In this document: piece after piece, positions 36,301 through 43,729 of the stretch
Layout of the letters: each line of letters begins with the position of its first letter
How positions within the stretch are numbered: position 1 is the first letter of the stretch
Assembly (NCBI GenBank): GCA_045133615.1
Contig: JBGUUQ010000037.1
Coordinates: 1-64,000 of the forward strand
Reading direction: 5' to 3'
DNA: 64,000 nt
Source: M3 sp045133615
GTDB taxonomy: Bacteria; Bacteroidota; Bacteroidia; Bacteroidales; Muribaculaceae
Translations under genes and position numbers: made by a program
Notes under the pieces: model-generated
Told to the model about the DNA's origin: nothing
Seen by the model: the letters and a program-made list of their open reading frames with translations, nothing else
Database searches by the model: none

Positions 36301-36571
36301 CTACAATTTCCGCCAACTCGGTAAATTGGTCGGAATGCCTGTGCCCGGAACCATGACCAGCGTATCGTGGGAACGTCTTCAGGATAGTTCACTCGTGTTC
36401 GGTATCCCCGTTATCGGTTATCGACTCCCCGATGGTTCATATCTTGAAAACAGCCAACTCGAACCGGACATCAAGGTTGCCAACACCCCAGAAACTCTTG
36501 TCGCCGGCGAAGACACCCAACTCCGTGTAGCAGTCGAAACCCTCCTCCGCGACCTCGACTCCCAAAAATAA
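33308..36571 (+). CDS. Tricorn-like S41 protease, periplasmic
   Basis: A 1087-residue exported protein (signal peptide ending SASAV near residue 20). The N-terminal half has two beta-propellers of WD40/PD40 blades (SPDGKQIAFASDRNGNFDVYIMN and others). Then come a lysine/aspartate-rich linker (about residues 570-600), a helical core, a PDZ domain (GLKVAEILEKGPFSNKNTKL), and the S41 protease core. The tricorn catalytic histidine is in NVSHTGG (about residue 772), and the serine is probably in NYSNAHG (about 989), followed by asparagine where many relatives have aspartate. GIVIDTRFNGGGRL is the conserved S41 strand. It probably degrades peptides in the periplasm. Single gene with a shared strong terminator downstream. 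Confidence 0.9.
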   Translation: MKKLMLCMAVGLTVTSASAVTPLWLRDVVISPSGDEIAFCYKGDVYKVAASGGEAKQLTTQDSYECFPVWSPDGKQIAFASDRNGNFDVYIMNADGGAARRLTTVSVSETPSSFTPDGKYVVFSATIQDPATSAQFPTSALPELYKVPVGGGRTEQIIATPAEMVNWDKNGQFFLYQDRKGFEDEWRKHHTSSITRDIWCYDIKSGHHTNLTDRAGEDRNPVLSPDGKTVYFLSERNGGSMNVYSFPLDNPSQVKAETKFKTHPVRFLSMAANGTLCYAYDGEIYTSRVGVSPKKVAINVTRDDAPDIADISMSRGAGSAVVSPDGKQVAFIARGEVFVTSVEYPTTKKITDTPAAEHGITWGADNRTIAYASERSGNSQLYIAKIAREDDLNFPNATLISEEVLLPSDKVERTYPQFSPDGKELAFIEDRNKLMVVDIESKKVRQITDGSQWFSTAGGFNYTWSPDGKWFALEIIGNGHDPYSDVAIVSAKGGEKTVNLTGSGYFSNDPIWVLDGNAILFLTDRYGMRSHASWGSLSDVMLVFVNQDAYDRYRLSKEDYELLKELEKQHKKNAKKDDAADGDKKKDDKKKDDKKDEEKVKEIVVELDGIEDRIVRVTGFSSDIYSAIIDKDGENLYYIANTGNGFDLWGVDLRKRDAKIVSDGIGAGSLQLSKDGKSMFLLGGSAMKKMSSSGTKPTAISYRAEVKMDLAAEREYMFDHVYKQQQKRFYNLNMHGVNWDAMSAAYRKFLPHIDNNYDFAELLSEWLGELNVSHTGGRYRPGSSGDATASLGLLYDLAYSGDGLKVAEILEKGPFSNKNTKLRAGDIVEKINGKEIKAGEDYQILLNDLRGKKTLVSLYSPESGERWDEVVLPISSSKESALRYQRWVKQRAEDVKRWSGGRLGYVHIESMNDESFRTVYSDILGKYNHCEGIVIDTRFNGGGRLHEDIEVLFSGKQYFTQVVRGREACPMPSRRWNKPSIMVQCEANYSNAHGTPWVYNFRQLGKLVGMPVPGTMTSVSWERLQDSSLVFGIPVIGYRLPDGSYLENSQLEPDIKVANTPETLVAGEDTQLRVAVETLLRDLDSQK

Positions 36572-36575
36572 TCAA

Positions 36576-36624
36576 AAAATGAGACTGGCTAAGGCACTCG
36601 TAAGGCCTTAGCCAGTCTCATTTT
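36576..36624. terminator. Strong bidirectional terminator
   Basis: A perfect 20-bp stem (AAAATGAGACTGGCTAAGGC and complement, loop of nine) between the convergent tricorn-like and DUF4143 ATPase genes, with A and T runs at its ends. Confidence 0.95.
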
Positions 36625-36636
36625 ATCCCTTTTGCG

Positions 36637-37776
36637 TTATATTATTTCGCCATTCCAGAGCATTTTTAAGAAGTCATAGACGTATAGGCATTCGACTCCA
36701 TTGGATATGCGAGTCAGGTTGTCTAATGATACTAATACCAAGCGTGCTTCGGGATGCTCTTGGCTGAATTCCCGCAACCCTTTTTTGTGACGGGATGAGA
36801 CTTCTGTCGCCGATTTAATCTCGATGGCAACTTTTGCATCGCCTAATATTACATCTACTTCAAGTCCGGTGTATGTTCGCCAATATGATATGTTTTCCGG
36901 AGAATCGGAATAGCTTAAATATGCTTTTATTTCTTGTATGATGAAATGCTCGAATGCGTGACCGAATTCCTCGGTGCCTGCTTTGAGAGTGTGGCGACCC
37001 ATTAAATGATTGGCGATACCGACATCAAAATAGTAGAATCGTGGAGCTTGAACAAGTCTCCGTTTTTTTACTTTTGTATATGCCGGAATTTCATATCCGA
37101 TCAAGGTGTCGTACAATATTTTGAAATATTCTTTTACTGTCTTTGCGCTTACTCCGCAGTCGGATGCAATGTTTTCGTAGTTTATGATTTCACCGTCGGT
37201 GATTGCTGCTATTTCAAGAAATCGGCTGAAAGCATCAAGTTCTCGCACTAATGCTTCTTGTTGAATTTCTTCCTTGAGATATACATCTACGTAGCCTTTC
37301 AGACGTTGGGTGGCATTATTTGCCGTATAGTGACGCGGCAACATGCCATTTTGTATGGCTTTGAATATGTTGAAATCCGGAATTTCGGCACTCACTAACG
37401 GATAAAAATATACGGGAATTGCTCGTCCGCCTAATGTATTGACGGAATTGCGTTTCAATTTGCGAGCGCTGGAGCCGCAGAGGATGAATCGTAGATTTTT
37501 ATTGGTCATCAGCCAATGTACTTCATCCAATAATTCAGGAATTTTCTGAATTTCGTCAATGATTACGAGTGTGTTTTCCGGCTTTGAAGAAAGTATTTCT
37601 CTCAAAAGTTCGGGATTGCGTCGGAAACGTTTTTGAACGTCGTTATTGAGTAAGTCGAATATAATGGCATCCGCAAAACGCTCTTTTAATAACGTAGATT
37701 TGCCTGTTTGACGAGCTCCGAAGAGAAATATCGCTTCGTCTAATTTGTTTTCTATGGGAATGATTCTGTCGTACAT
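36637..37776 (-). CDS. AAA ATPase of the DUF4143 family
   Basis: A 379-residue ATPase with Walker A GARQTGKST (residues 20-28), Walker B in LVIIDEIQKIPELLDEVHWL and sensor 1 in RFILCGSSARKLKR. After these comes a winged-helix-like part, and then the C-terminal DUF4143 domain. TYTGLEVDVILGDAKVAIEIKSA there has the acidic/ExK spacing of a PD-(D/E)xK nuclease fold. The family is abundant in Bacteroidota and its role is unknown; defence and DNA-repair roles have been suggested for relatives. Single gene with its own consensus promoter and a hairpin at the start of the transcript. Confidence 0.88.
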   Translation of the reverse strand: MYDRIIPIENKLDEAIFLFGARQTGKSTLLKERFADAIIFDLLNNDVQKRFRRNPELLREILSSKPENTLVIIDEIQKIPELLDEVHWLMTNKNLRFILCGSSARKLKRNSVNTLGGRAIPVYFYPLVSAEIPDFNIFKAIQNGMLPRHYTANNATQRLKGYVDVYLKEEIQQEALVRELDAFSRFLEIAAITDGEIINYENIASDCGVSAKTVKEYFKILYDTLIGYEIPAYTKVKKRRLVQAPRFYYFDVGIANHLMGRHTLKAGTEEFGHAFEHFIIQEIKAYLSYSDSPENISYWRTYTGLEVDVILGDAKVAIEIKSATEVSSRHKKGLREFSQEHPEARLVLVSLDNLTRISNGVECLYVYDFLKMLWNGEII

Positions 37777-37813
37777 TTGTTGGCGAATTTTATTGTAAAA
37801 TCAGGAGTGTGAC

Positions 37814-37838
37814 TTCGGATTTTTAATCAAAATCCGGA
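37814..37838 (-). promoter_or_regulatory. Hairpin at the 5' end of the DUF4143 ATPase transcript
   Basis: CGGATTTT and AAAATCCG arms with a five-base loop, extended by weaker outer pairs, start just after the -7 element. The stem would form at the very 5' end of the mRNA, or serve as an operator at the transcription start. No T run follows on the minus strand, so it is not a normal terminator for miaB. Confidence 0.5.
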
Positions 37839-37841
37839 ATG

Positions 37842-37872
37842 CAAATGTAACAAAAAGAATCGAATATCCCAA
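37842..37872 (-). promoter_or_regulatory. Promoter of the DUF4143 ATPase gene
   Basis: Minus-strand TTG (37870-37872), 20 bp, TACATTTG followed by C (37842-37849), a full consensus. It lies inside the region just after the miaB stop. Confidence 0.75.
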
Positions 37873-37897
37873 TAAAAGTATAGTAATAAGTTGGCTG

Positions 37898-39262
37898 TTA
37901 TTTGGCGAGGTGCCCGATGAGGGTGGCGGAGGAGGATTCGTCGATGGTGACACTGACGATGTCGCCTACGCGATAGTTGCCGCGAGGGAACACTACAGTC
38001 TTGTTTTGCTGCGTGCGTCCTACGAATTGGTCGCGAGAACGTTTTGAGATGCCTTCGACAAGCACATCAAATGTCCGTCCCACATCTTTTCGGTTTGATT
38101 CGGCTGACAACTCGTTTTGGAGGGCAATCATGCGATTGAGACGGTCGATTTTCACCTCTTCCGCTACGTTGTCGGGCATATGTTTGGAGGCCAATGTGCC
38201 GGGACGTTCTGAGTATTTAAACATAAATGCCGAGTCAAAACCTACCTCACGCATGAGACTGAGCGTCTCTTGGAAATCCTCCTCCGATTCATTGTGAAAT
38301 CCGGTAAACATATCTGTAGAGATTCCGCAATCGGGTATGGTGCGTCGGATAGCGGCAATGCGGTCGAGATACCATTCGCGTGTGTAGTGACGATTCATCG
38401 CCTTTAACACCGAATTTGAGCCGGATTGTACGGGGAGATGAATATGGTTGCACACGTTTGGATATTTGGCTATGACATTGATTATGTCGTCATTCATGTC
38501 TTTCGGATGCGATGTGGTGAAGCGTATGCGCATATCCGGAGCGGCTTCTGCTACCATCGAAAGCAATTCGGCAAATCCAACTACGCTTCCATCGGGATTC
38601 TGATAGCGGAAAGAATTGACGTTTTGTCCGAGTAATGTAGCTTCCTTAAACCCTTTTGCCCGCAAATCGGCAAGTTCGTTGAGGATGCTGCGAGGCTCGC
38701 GCGAACGTTCGCGTCCGCGAGTGTAAGGAACTATGCAGTAAGAGCAGAAGTTGTTGCACCCGCGCATGATACTGATGAATCCCGACACTATATTGCCGGT
38801 GATGCGCATCGGAATAATGTCGCGGTAAGTCTCCGTTGTGCTTAATTCTATGTTGATAGCTTTCTCTCCCGCTTCGACAGCTCCGATGAGGTTGGGAAGG
38901 TCGAGATATGAGTCCGGTCCGGCCACGAGGTCGACTCCGAGATTGTTGATGAGGTCGTCTTTGACACGTTCAGCCATACAGCCGATAACACCGATGATTA
39001 ATTTCCCGCCACGGCGTTTGCGACGCAGTGAAGTGAGATATTGCAGGCGCGAAATGATTTTTTGCTCTGCGTTGTCGCGAATAGAGCAAGTGTTAAGCAA
39101 TACAGCATCGGCATCCTCCACATTATCTACGGTTGTGTAGCCCGCCATTTTCATCACAGAGGCTACAACTTCACTATCGGCCACGTTCATTTGGCATCCG
39201 TATGTTTCAATATTCAGACGCTTGTCAGCATTGGTTATATCGGTCTTGTTCAAGTCAGTCAT
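37898..39262 (-). CDS. miaB: tRNA-2-methylthio-N6-dimethylallyladenosine synthase
   Basis: A 454-residue radical-SAM methylthiotransferase that adds the methylthio group to i6A-37 of tRNAs reading U-starting codons. The N-terminal cluster cysteines are in ETYGCQMN (C23), LLNTCSIRD and GVIGCMAERV. The radical-SAM triad is CNNFCSYC (C169, C173, C176). A C-terminal TRAM RNA-binding domain follows (about residues 390-454). All catalytic residues are present. It is the third tRNA-modifying enzyme in the window besides queA and truB. A -7-like TAATTTTG (39340-39347, minus strand) lies 78 bases upstream. Confidence 0.96.
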   Translation of the reverse strand: MTDLNKTDITNADKRLNIETYGCQMNVADSEVVASVMKMAGYTTVDNVEDADAVLLNTCSIRDNAEQKIISRLQYLTSLRRKRRGGKLIIGVIGCMAERVKDDLINNLGVDLVAGPDSYLDLPNLIGAVEAGEKAINIELSTTETYRDIIPMRITGNIVSGFISIMRGCNNFCSYCIVPYTRGRERSREPRSILNELADLRAKGFKEATLLGQNVNSFRYQNPDGSVVGFAELLSMVAEAAPDMRIRFTTSHPKDMNDDIINVIAKYPNVCNHIHLPVQSGSNSVLKAMNRHYTREWYLDRIAAIRRTIPDCGISTDMFTGFHNESEEDFQETLSLMREVGFDSAFMFKYSERPGTLASKHMPDNVAEEVKIDRLNRMIALQNELSAESNRKDVGRTFDVLVEGISKRSRDQFVGRTQQNKTVVFPRGNYRVGDIVSVTIDESSSATLIGHLAK

Positions 39263-39306
39263 GTCAAAAATTTTACCTTTCCTTCAGGTGTTAATCGTCT
39301 AATTTC

Positions 39307-39337
39307 TTGCGATAATAACGATAAATCCGTAATTTTG
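39307..39337 (+). promoter_or_regulatory. Promoter of the small membrane protein / CoA-transferase unit
   Basis: TTG (39307-39309), 20 bp, TAATTTTG (39330-39337), 20 bases before the ATG at 39358. It nearly touches the divergent miaB -7 element (39340-39347), so the two promoters cannot be fully used at the same time. Confidence 0.7.
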
Positions 39338-39357
39338 TGCAAAATTACAAATTTGCA

Positions 39358-39699
39358 ATGGAATATCTAAAAATTCTTGTTGGATTTGTGGTAGGCATAC
39401 TTGTGATTTGGTCACAGATTGCCGAGCGTCGGGCCAAGCAGCGAAAGATGGCTGAGAGACTGCGTCGACAGGCGATGGAGTCGGCTGTCGAGGAAGCGTC
39501 TGATTGGACGGCTGATGAATATGAACCGTTGTCGCACGACAATTTCCGCCCAGTAGTGCCTCCCATTCCCGAAGAGGGTGTGCGGGCTACAGTGGATTTG
39601 CCCCCGGTCCCGTCGGATGCAGCCGAAGAGCCGGCTGTGGATGTCGAGCGTTGGCGACGGGCGATTATTGATTCCGAAATTCTTAAAACAAAATTCTAA
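39358..39699 (+). CDS. Single-helix membrane-anchored hypothetical protein
   Basis: A 113-residue product starting MEYLKILVGFVVGILVIWSQ: one N-terminal membrane helix, then a basic stretch (AERRAKQRKMAERLRRQAM) and an acidic, proline-rich tail. ATG at 39358 is chosen because an upstream start at 39337 falls on the promoter. It lies 28 bp before the CoA-transferase gene and may share its transcript. I do not recognise a family, and the low-complexity tail carries no motif. It may anchor or tether a partner at the inner membrane, but nothing in the sequence proves this. Confidence 0.65.
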   Translation: MEYLKILVGFVVGILVIWSQIAERRAKQRKMAERLRRQAMESAVEEASDWTADEYEPLSHDNFRPVVPPIPEEGVRATVDLPPVPSDAAEEPAVDVERWRRAIIDSEILKTKF

Positions 39700-39727
39700 A
39701 TAATTCATCAAAAAACGTATTACTACA

Positions 39728-41224
39728 ATGGCTTTTCCTTTTATTTCGGCACAACAAGCAGCCGAGCTTATAAAGAATGGAGACAACGTAGGATTTTCCG
39801 GTTTTACCGCCTCCGGTACCCCCAAGGTAGTGACCGAAGCCCTCGCTGAAAAAGCAGTGAAAGAACATGAGGCCGGTCGCCCGTTCAAAATCAATATCTT
39901 CACGGGAGCATCGACCAACGACCATGTTGACGGCGCATTGGCTCGTGCAAATGCGATTAATATCCGTACCCCTTATCAGAGCAGTCCCGATTTGCGTAAG
40001 CGTCTTAACGCTCACGATGCTCATTACTTCGACCTTCACCTCTCGGAACTTGCTCAAAAGATGCGTTATGGCACATTTGGCAAAATAAATGTGGCTATTA
40101 TTGAAGCTGCCGACATCACCGACGATGGCGAAATCCTCCTCGGCACAGGTATGGGTATCGCTCCCACCATTGCGAAGATGGCCGATACAATTATCGTCGA
40201 ACTCAATGAAGCCATCCCGGCATCTATCCGCGGATTACACGACGTTTATATGCCTCTCGATCCCCCTTATCGTCGTGAAATTCCTATCTATAAGCCGAGC
40301 GATCGCATCGGTTCTACCGTCCTCAAAGTTGACCCCAAGAAAGTTGCTGGTATAGTTAAGTCAAACTCTACCGACGGCGTTAAAGGATTTGCCGCTCTTG
40401 ATGAGACCACAATGCAGATTGGTGCAAACGTGTGCAACTTCATCCTTTCACAACTTCACGCAGGTGCTCTCCCCAAGGAATTCCTCCCCATGCAGAGCGG
40501 TGTCGGCAATATTGCCAATGCAGTGCTTTTCGGCATAGGAGAAAGCAAAGAGTTCCCCGTGTTTGAAATGTACACCGAAGTAATTCAGGATGCTGTAGTC
40601 GATTTGATGGAAAAGGGCAAATGCCGTTTTGGTAGTACATGCTCGTTGACACTTTCCGACGATAAGATGCACGAAGTCTTCTCTAATATGGACTTCTTCC
40701 ACGATAAATTTGTGATTCGTCCCGGTGAAATTTCCAATAGCCCCGAAATCATTCGCCGACTCGGTCTTATCACAATGAACACCGCTCTTGAAGCCGACAT
40801 CTTCGGTAACATCAACTCTACACACGTAGTTGGTACGAAGATGATGAACGGTATTGGCGGATCGGGCGATTTCACTCGCAACGCCTACCTTTCTATCTTC
40901 TCATGCCCCTCAATCCAAAAAGGTGGCTTGATTTCTACCATTGTTCCGATGGTATCTCACTTAGATCACAGCGAACACTCTGTCGATGTGCTTATCACAG
41001 ATCAAGGTGTTGCCGACCTCCGCGGCAAAGACCCTGTTCAACGCGCAGAGACCATCATCGAAAACTGCGTCAACCCCATGTACAAAGAGCTCCTTTGGGA
41101 TTATCTCCGCATGGGCAAGGGCGGTCAGACTCCCCACTCACTCAACGCTGCGTTTGCATTCCACACCGAGTTTGCGGAATCAGGCGATATGAGCAAAGTC
41201 GATTGGGCAAAATACTCGAAATAA
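39728..41224 (+). CDS. Acetyl-CoA hydrolase/transferase family, succinate CoA-transferase
   Basis: A 498-residue class I CoA-transferase. Diagnostic segments are NVGFSGFTASGTPKVV near the start and GVGNIANAVLFGIGES (about residue 258). In the C-terminal half are NINSTHVVGTKMMNGIGGSGDFTRNA and LDHSEHSVDVLITDQGVADLRGKDP. Such enzymes in gut Bacteroidales move CoA between succinate and propionyl- or acetyl-CoA, closing the succinate-to-propionate fermentation route in the cytoplasm. The gene has more C-ending codons than most neighbours, as expected for high expression. A strong hairpin terminator follows. Confidence 0.93.
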   Translation: MAFPFISAQQAAELIKNGDNVGFSGFTASGTPKVVTEALAEKAVKEHEAGRPFKINIFTGASTNDHVDGALARANAINIRTPYQSSPDLRKRLNAHDAHYFDLHLSELAQKMRYGTFGKINVAIIEAADITDDGEILLGTGMGIAPTIAKMADTIIVELNEAIPASIRGLHDVYMPLDPPYRREIPIYKPSDRIGSTVLKVDPKKVAGIVKSNSTDGVKGFAALDETTMQIGANVCNFILSQLHAGALPKEFLPMQSGVGNIANAVLFGIGESKEFPVFEMYTEVIQDAVVDLMEKGKCRFGSTCSLTLSDDKMHEVFSNMDFFHDKFVIRPGEISNSPEIIRRLGLITMNTALEADIFGNINSTHVVGTKMMNGIGGSGDFTRNAYLSIFSCPSIQKGGLISTIVPMVSHLDHSEHSVDVLITDQGVADLRGKDPVQRAETIIENCVNPMYKELLWDYLRMGKGGQTPHSLNAAFAFHTEFAESGDMSKVDWAKYSK

Positions 41225-41248
41225 GTAATAAGTTCTCATGTATTTGTG

Positions 41249-41280
41249 AACGCGGAGATGCAGTGATGCATTTCCGCGTT
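41249..41280 (+). terminator. Terminator of the CoA-transferase unit
   Basis: AACGCGGA and TCCGCGTT arms with a second inner stem (ATGCA/TGCAT), followed by TTTT. Confidence 0.85.
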
Positions 41281-41285
41281 TTTTG

Positions 41286-41316
41286 TTGGCTTGAATGGCG
41301 AAATTGTGTATCTTTG
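41286..41316 (+). promoter_or_regulatory. Promoter of the MINPP-type phosphatase
   Basis: TTG (41286-41288), 20 bp, TATCTTTG (41309-41316), 23 bases before the ATG at 41340. It starts inside the T run of the preceding terminator. Confidence 0.75.
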
Positions 41317-41339
41317 AAATCGGAATAAATCTTACGATT

Positions 41340-42605
41340 ATGCGCAGACTCTTTTTGTTTTCAATAGTTATGGCTGTGATAAGTGTAGTATCTTATGCAG
41401 CCGACCCCACAGCGACAAGATTTTCGTATGCTGATTGTCAAGGCTCTTACAAGCCGTATCCGGTGCCGCGAGAAGCTTTCGATTACCCCGATTCGTTAAA
41501 GCCGGTTTTTGTCAATCATGTCGGTCGTCATGGTTCGCGATTTCCATCATCAGCCAAAGATGTGCTGACTCTTATCGGTGCACTGAATAGGGCGGATTCC
41601 ATTGGTTCAATCACTCCGGCAGGCCGTCAACTATTGGCATTGTCGCAGCACCTTTTGTCGCAAGGCAACGGACGTTGGGGCGCTCTTGATTCGCTCGGCA
41701 TGGCGGAGCAGCGAGGCATCGCGTCGCGTATGTTTGTGAATTATCCTTCGCTGTTTCGCGATGGAATCGTTAGGGCTGTGTCCTCATATTCTCCCCGTTG
41801 TCTGATGAGCATGTACGAGTTTACTCATCAACTCGACCGCCTTAACAATAAAGTGGAAATATACACATCGGCCGGTCGCCAAAACTCTCCGTTGATGCGC
41901 TATTTCGACACAGACAAAGAGTTTGTCGATTTTCGGCAGAGCAAGTTTACCGACGACACTTACAATGCATTTTTTGCCTCAACAGCCGTCTATTCCTCTC
42001 TAAAGCGCGTACTTGGTGCTTCGTATCCTTATGGCGACGATGAAAGCATGTCTCGACTGGCATATATCGAATATCGTGTCGCTGCCTCGATGGCTGCAGC
42101 CGGTATCGAATGTGACTTGTCGCAATATTTCACCATCGATGAGATTAATCTTCTTTGGGCTTGTTCAAATATGCGTCACTACCTTGATTATTCCTCTACA
42201 ACAATATCCACCGTTCCGTCTGATTCGGCATCTCCATTGCTGCTGAACCTTGTGGAGACGATTGATGCCGCTGCCGAAGGTAAAGCCGCTGCTACAGTAA
42301 TGCTTCGTTTCGGGCATGCAGAGACCTTGATGCCGCTCCTTTCACTGATGCATCTCGACGGGTGTTATTATATGACCAATTATTTTGATACGGTTGCCAA
42401 AAATTGGCAGGATTTCCGAATCGTGCCTATGGCGTCCAATTTACAAATGATTCTGTTTCAAGCTGACTCCGGTCGATACTATTTGCGTGTCGACCTTAAC
42501 GAAGTGCCTGTTTCGCTTCTTCCTGATAGCTCTGATGTATATACGCGCTGGGATGTCGCTCGCGACTATCTGCTTCGCTGCGTGCCGATATACTATCAGT
42601 TCTAA
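41340..42605 (+). CDS. MINPP-type histidine acid phosphatase (phytase-like)
   Basis: Start at 41340 (MRRLFLFSIVMAVISVVSYAA) gives a signal peptide and 421 residues; the longer frame adds 15 residues without signal character. The catalytic RHGSRFP motif is at residues 63-69 and the proton-donor motif is GHAET (histidine 326). HAE rather than HD marks the multiple-inositol-polyphosphate-phosphatase branch. Bacteroidales members degrade phytate (inositol hexakisphosphate), a plant phosphate store, in the periplasm or at the cell surface. Single gene with its own promoter, convergent with the DUF4831 gene. Confidence 0.9.
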   Translation: MRRLFLFSIVMAVISVVSYAADPTATRFSYADCQGSYKPYPVPREAFDYPDSLKPVFVNHVGRHGSRFPSSAKDVLTLIGALNRADSIGSITPAGRQLLALSQHLLSQGNGRWGALDSLGMAEQRGIASRMFVNYPSLFRDGIVRAVSSYSPRCLMSMYEFTHQLDRLNNKVEIYTSAGRQNSPLMRYFDTDKEFVDFRQSKFTDDTYNAFFASTAVYSSLKRVLGASYPYGDDESMSRLAYIEYRVAASMAAAGIECDLSQYFTIDEINLLWACSNMRHYLDYSSTTISTVPSDSASPLLLNLVETIDAAAEGKAAATVMLRFGHAETLMPLLSLMHLDGCYYMTNYFDTVAKNWQDFRIVPMASNLQMILFQADSGRYYLRVDLNEVPVSLLPDSSDVYTRWDVARDYLLRCVPIYYQF

Positions 42606-42635
42606 GTCGACTGACGATAGTCTGTCGATTCTCGG

Positions 42636-43709
42636 TTAATTAGCTCCGAGTTCGACGATTGCACCTGTAGATGGTGAAAATTGCAGGTATGCCGGAGCTT
42701 TTTTGTCGGTAAACATGCTCGGATCCAAACCGAATACCACTCCGTATTGGGCAATGTCAAACGTGGATGACGACATCATTTTACCATCGAAAGCAATATC
42801 TATGCGAGCCTTGCCCGGAATACGGTACGCAACGCCTCCTTTGGGGTATTTCTTGACTTCCCCCTTTTCATTGACCGGAAGTTCGCCGCGCTCGGTAACT
42901 GTGAGTGACAGATATATCGGGTCGCCCGATAGGTCATCTGCCGGCACTATGCCCTCGGTTGCGGAGATGCGGGCAATGACATGCTTTGATGTTTCCTCTG
43001 CCGGAGTGTAGGTGATGGTTTTTACAGAGGTGGAATGTTGTACTGTACCGAGAAACATTGCAGTCAATGCGGCTTCCTGAGCATCGATATTATCCATTAC
43101 AATCTTCATTGCGGCGCCGTCAGGCGGCATTTGGTCTGCTTGTCCGGTGATGAGGTCTGTGCGACTTTGGCGTAGCGCAAATATTTGTGCTGCTGCGAGT
43201 TCGGCTCGTTTTGCCGTAGATTGGCTTTGCATCATCTCCTCCGTGATTACTTGTCGTGCTGCCATCGTCTGTAACGGGGTGGGGGTTGCTTCCATAGCTT
43301 GCGGTAGTATTGTTGCTGTCGTCTCCGTAGCGGCATCGGCGTTGATGGCAAGAGGTATATTGTCCTCGCTTAGAAGTAGATACGGCGTCGAGCCGCTTTT
43401 GAATTGCATCAGGTATTGCTCTTCCTGATTTGCAACGCCACGCGAATTGACTGTTATGCTTTTTACTGTCCAACTTTCCGATGATTCTGTGATAGGGTCG
43501 GCGTTGAGGTATTTTTTAGCGTATTTATAAAATTCTCCCGGCTCTTTCACCACATGTTCGGCTTCAATCGAAATATCTACCACTGTCGAAGGGAGCGAGT
43601 AGATTATGCCGTATTCATTGGCTTTTGTTGCCGTCAGTTTTTGGGTGGATTGTGCCGATACGCCTAACCCAAGAGTTGCTGTTATTGCATAAATGAAAAG
43701 TCGTCTCAT
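42636..43709 (-). CDS. DUF4831 family exported protein
   Basis: A 357-residue exported protein (signal peptide ending GVSAQS, about residue 20) of a Bacteroidales-specific family, DUF4831. The conserved opening after the signal is YGIIYSLPSTVVDISIEAEHVVKEPGEFYKYAKKYL, suggesting a beta-rich domain. No enzymatic motif is visible. It sits 20 bp after the NAD(P)HX repair gene, at the end of a three-gene unit with a DUF2148 protein at its head. Function is unknown. Confidence 0.82.
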   Translation of the reverse strand: MRRLFIYAITATLGLGVSAQSTQKLTATKANEYGIIYSLPSTVVDISIEAEHVVKEPGEFYKYAKKYLNADPITESSESWTVKSITVNSRGVANQEEQYLMQFKSGSTPYLLLSEDNIPLAINADAATETTATILPQAMEATPTPLQTMAARQVITEEMMQSQSTAKRAELAAAQIFALRQSRTDLITGQADQMPPDGAAMKIVMDNIDAQEAALTAMFLGTVQHSTSVKTITYTPAEETSKHVIARISATEGIVPADDLSGDPIYLSLTVTERGELPVNEKGEVKKYPKGGVAYRIPGKARIDIAFDGKMMSSSTFDIAQYGVVFGLDPSMFTDKKAPAYLQFSPSTGAIVELGAN

Positions 43710-43729
43710 GATTTTTCCGTTTTATCTGA

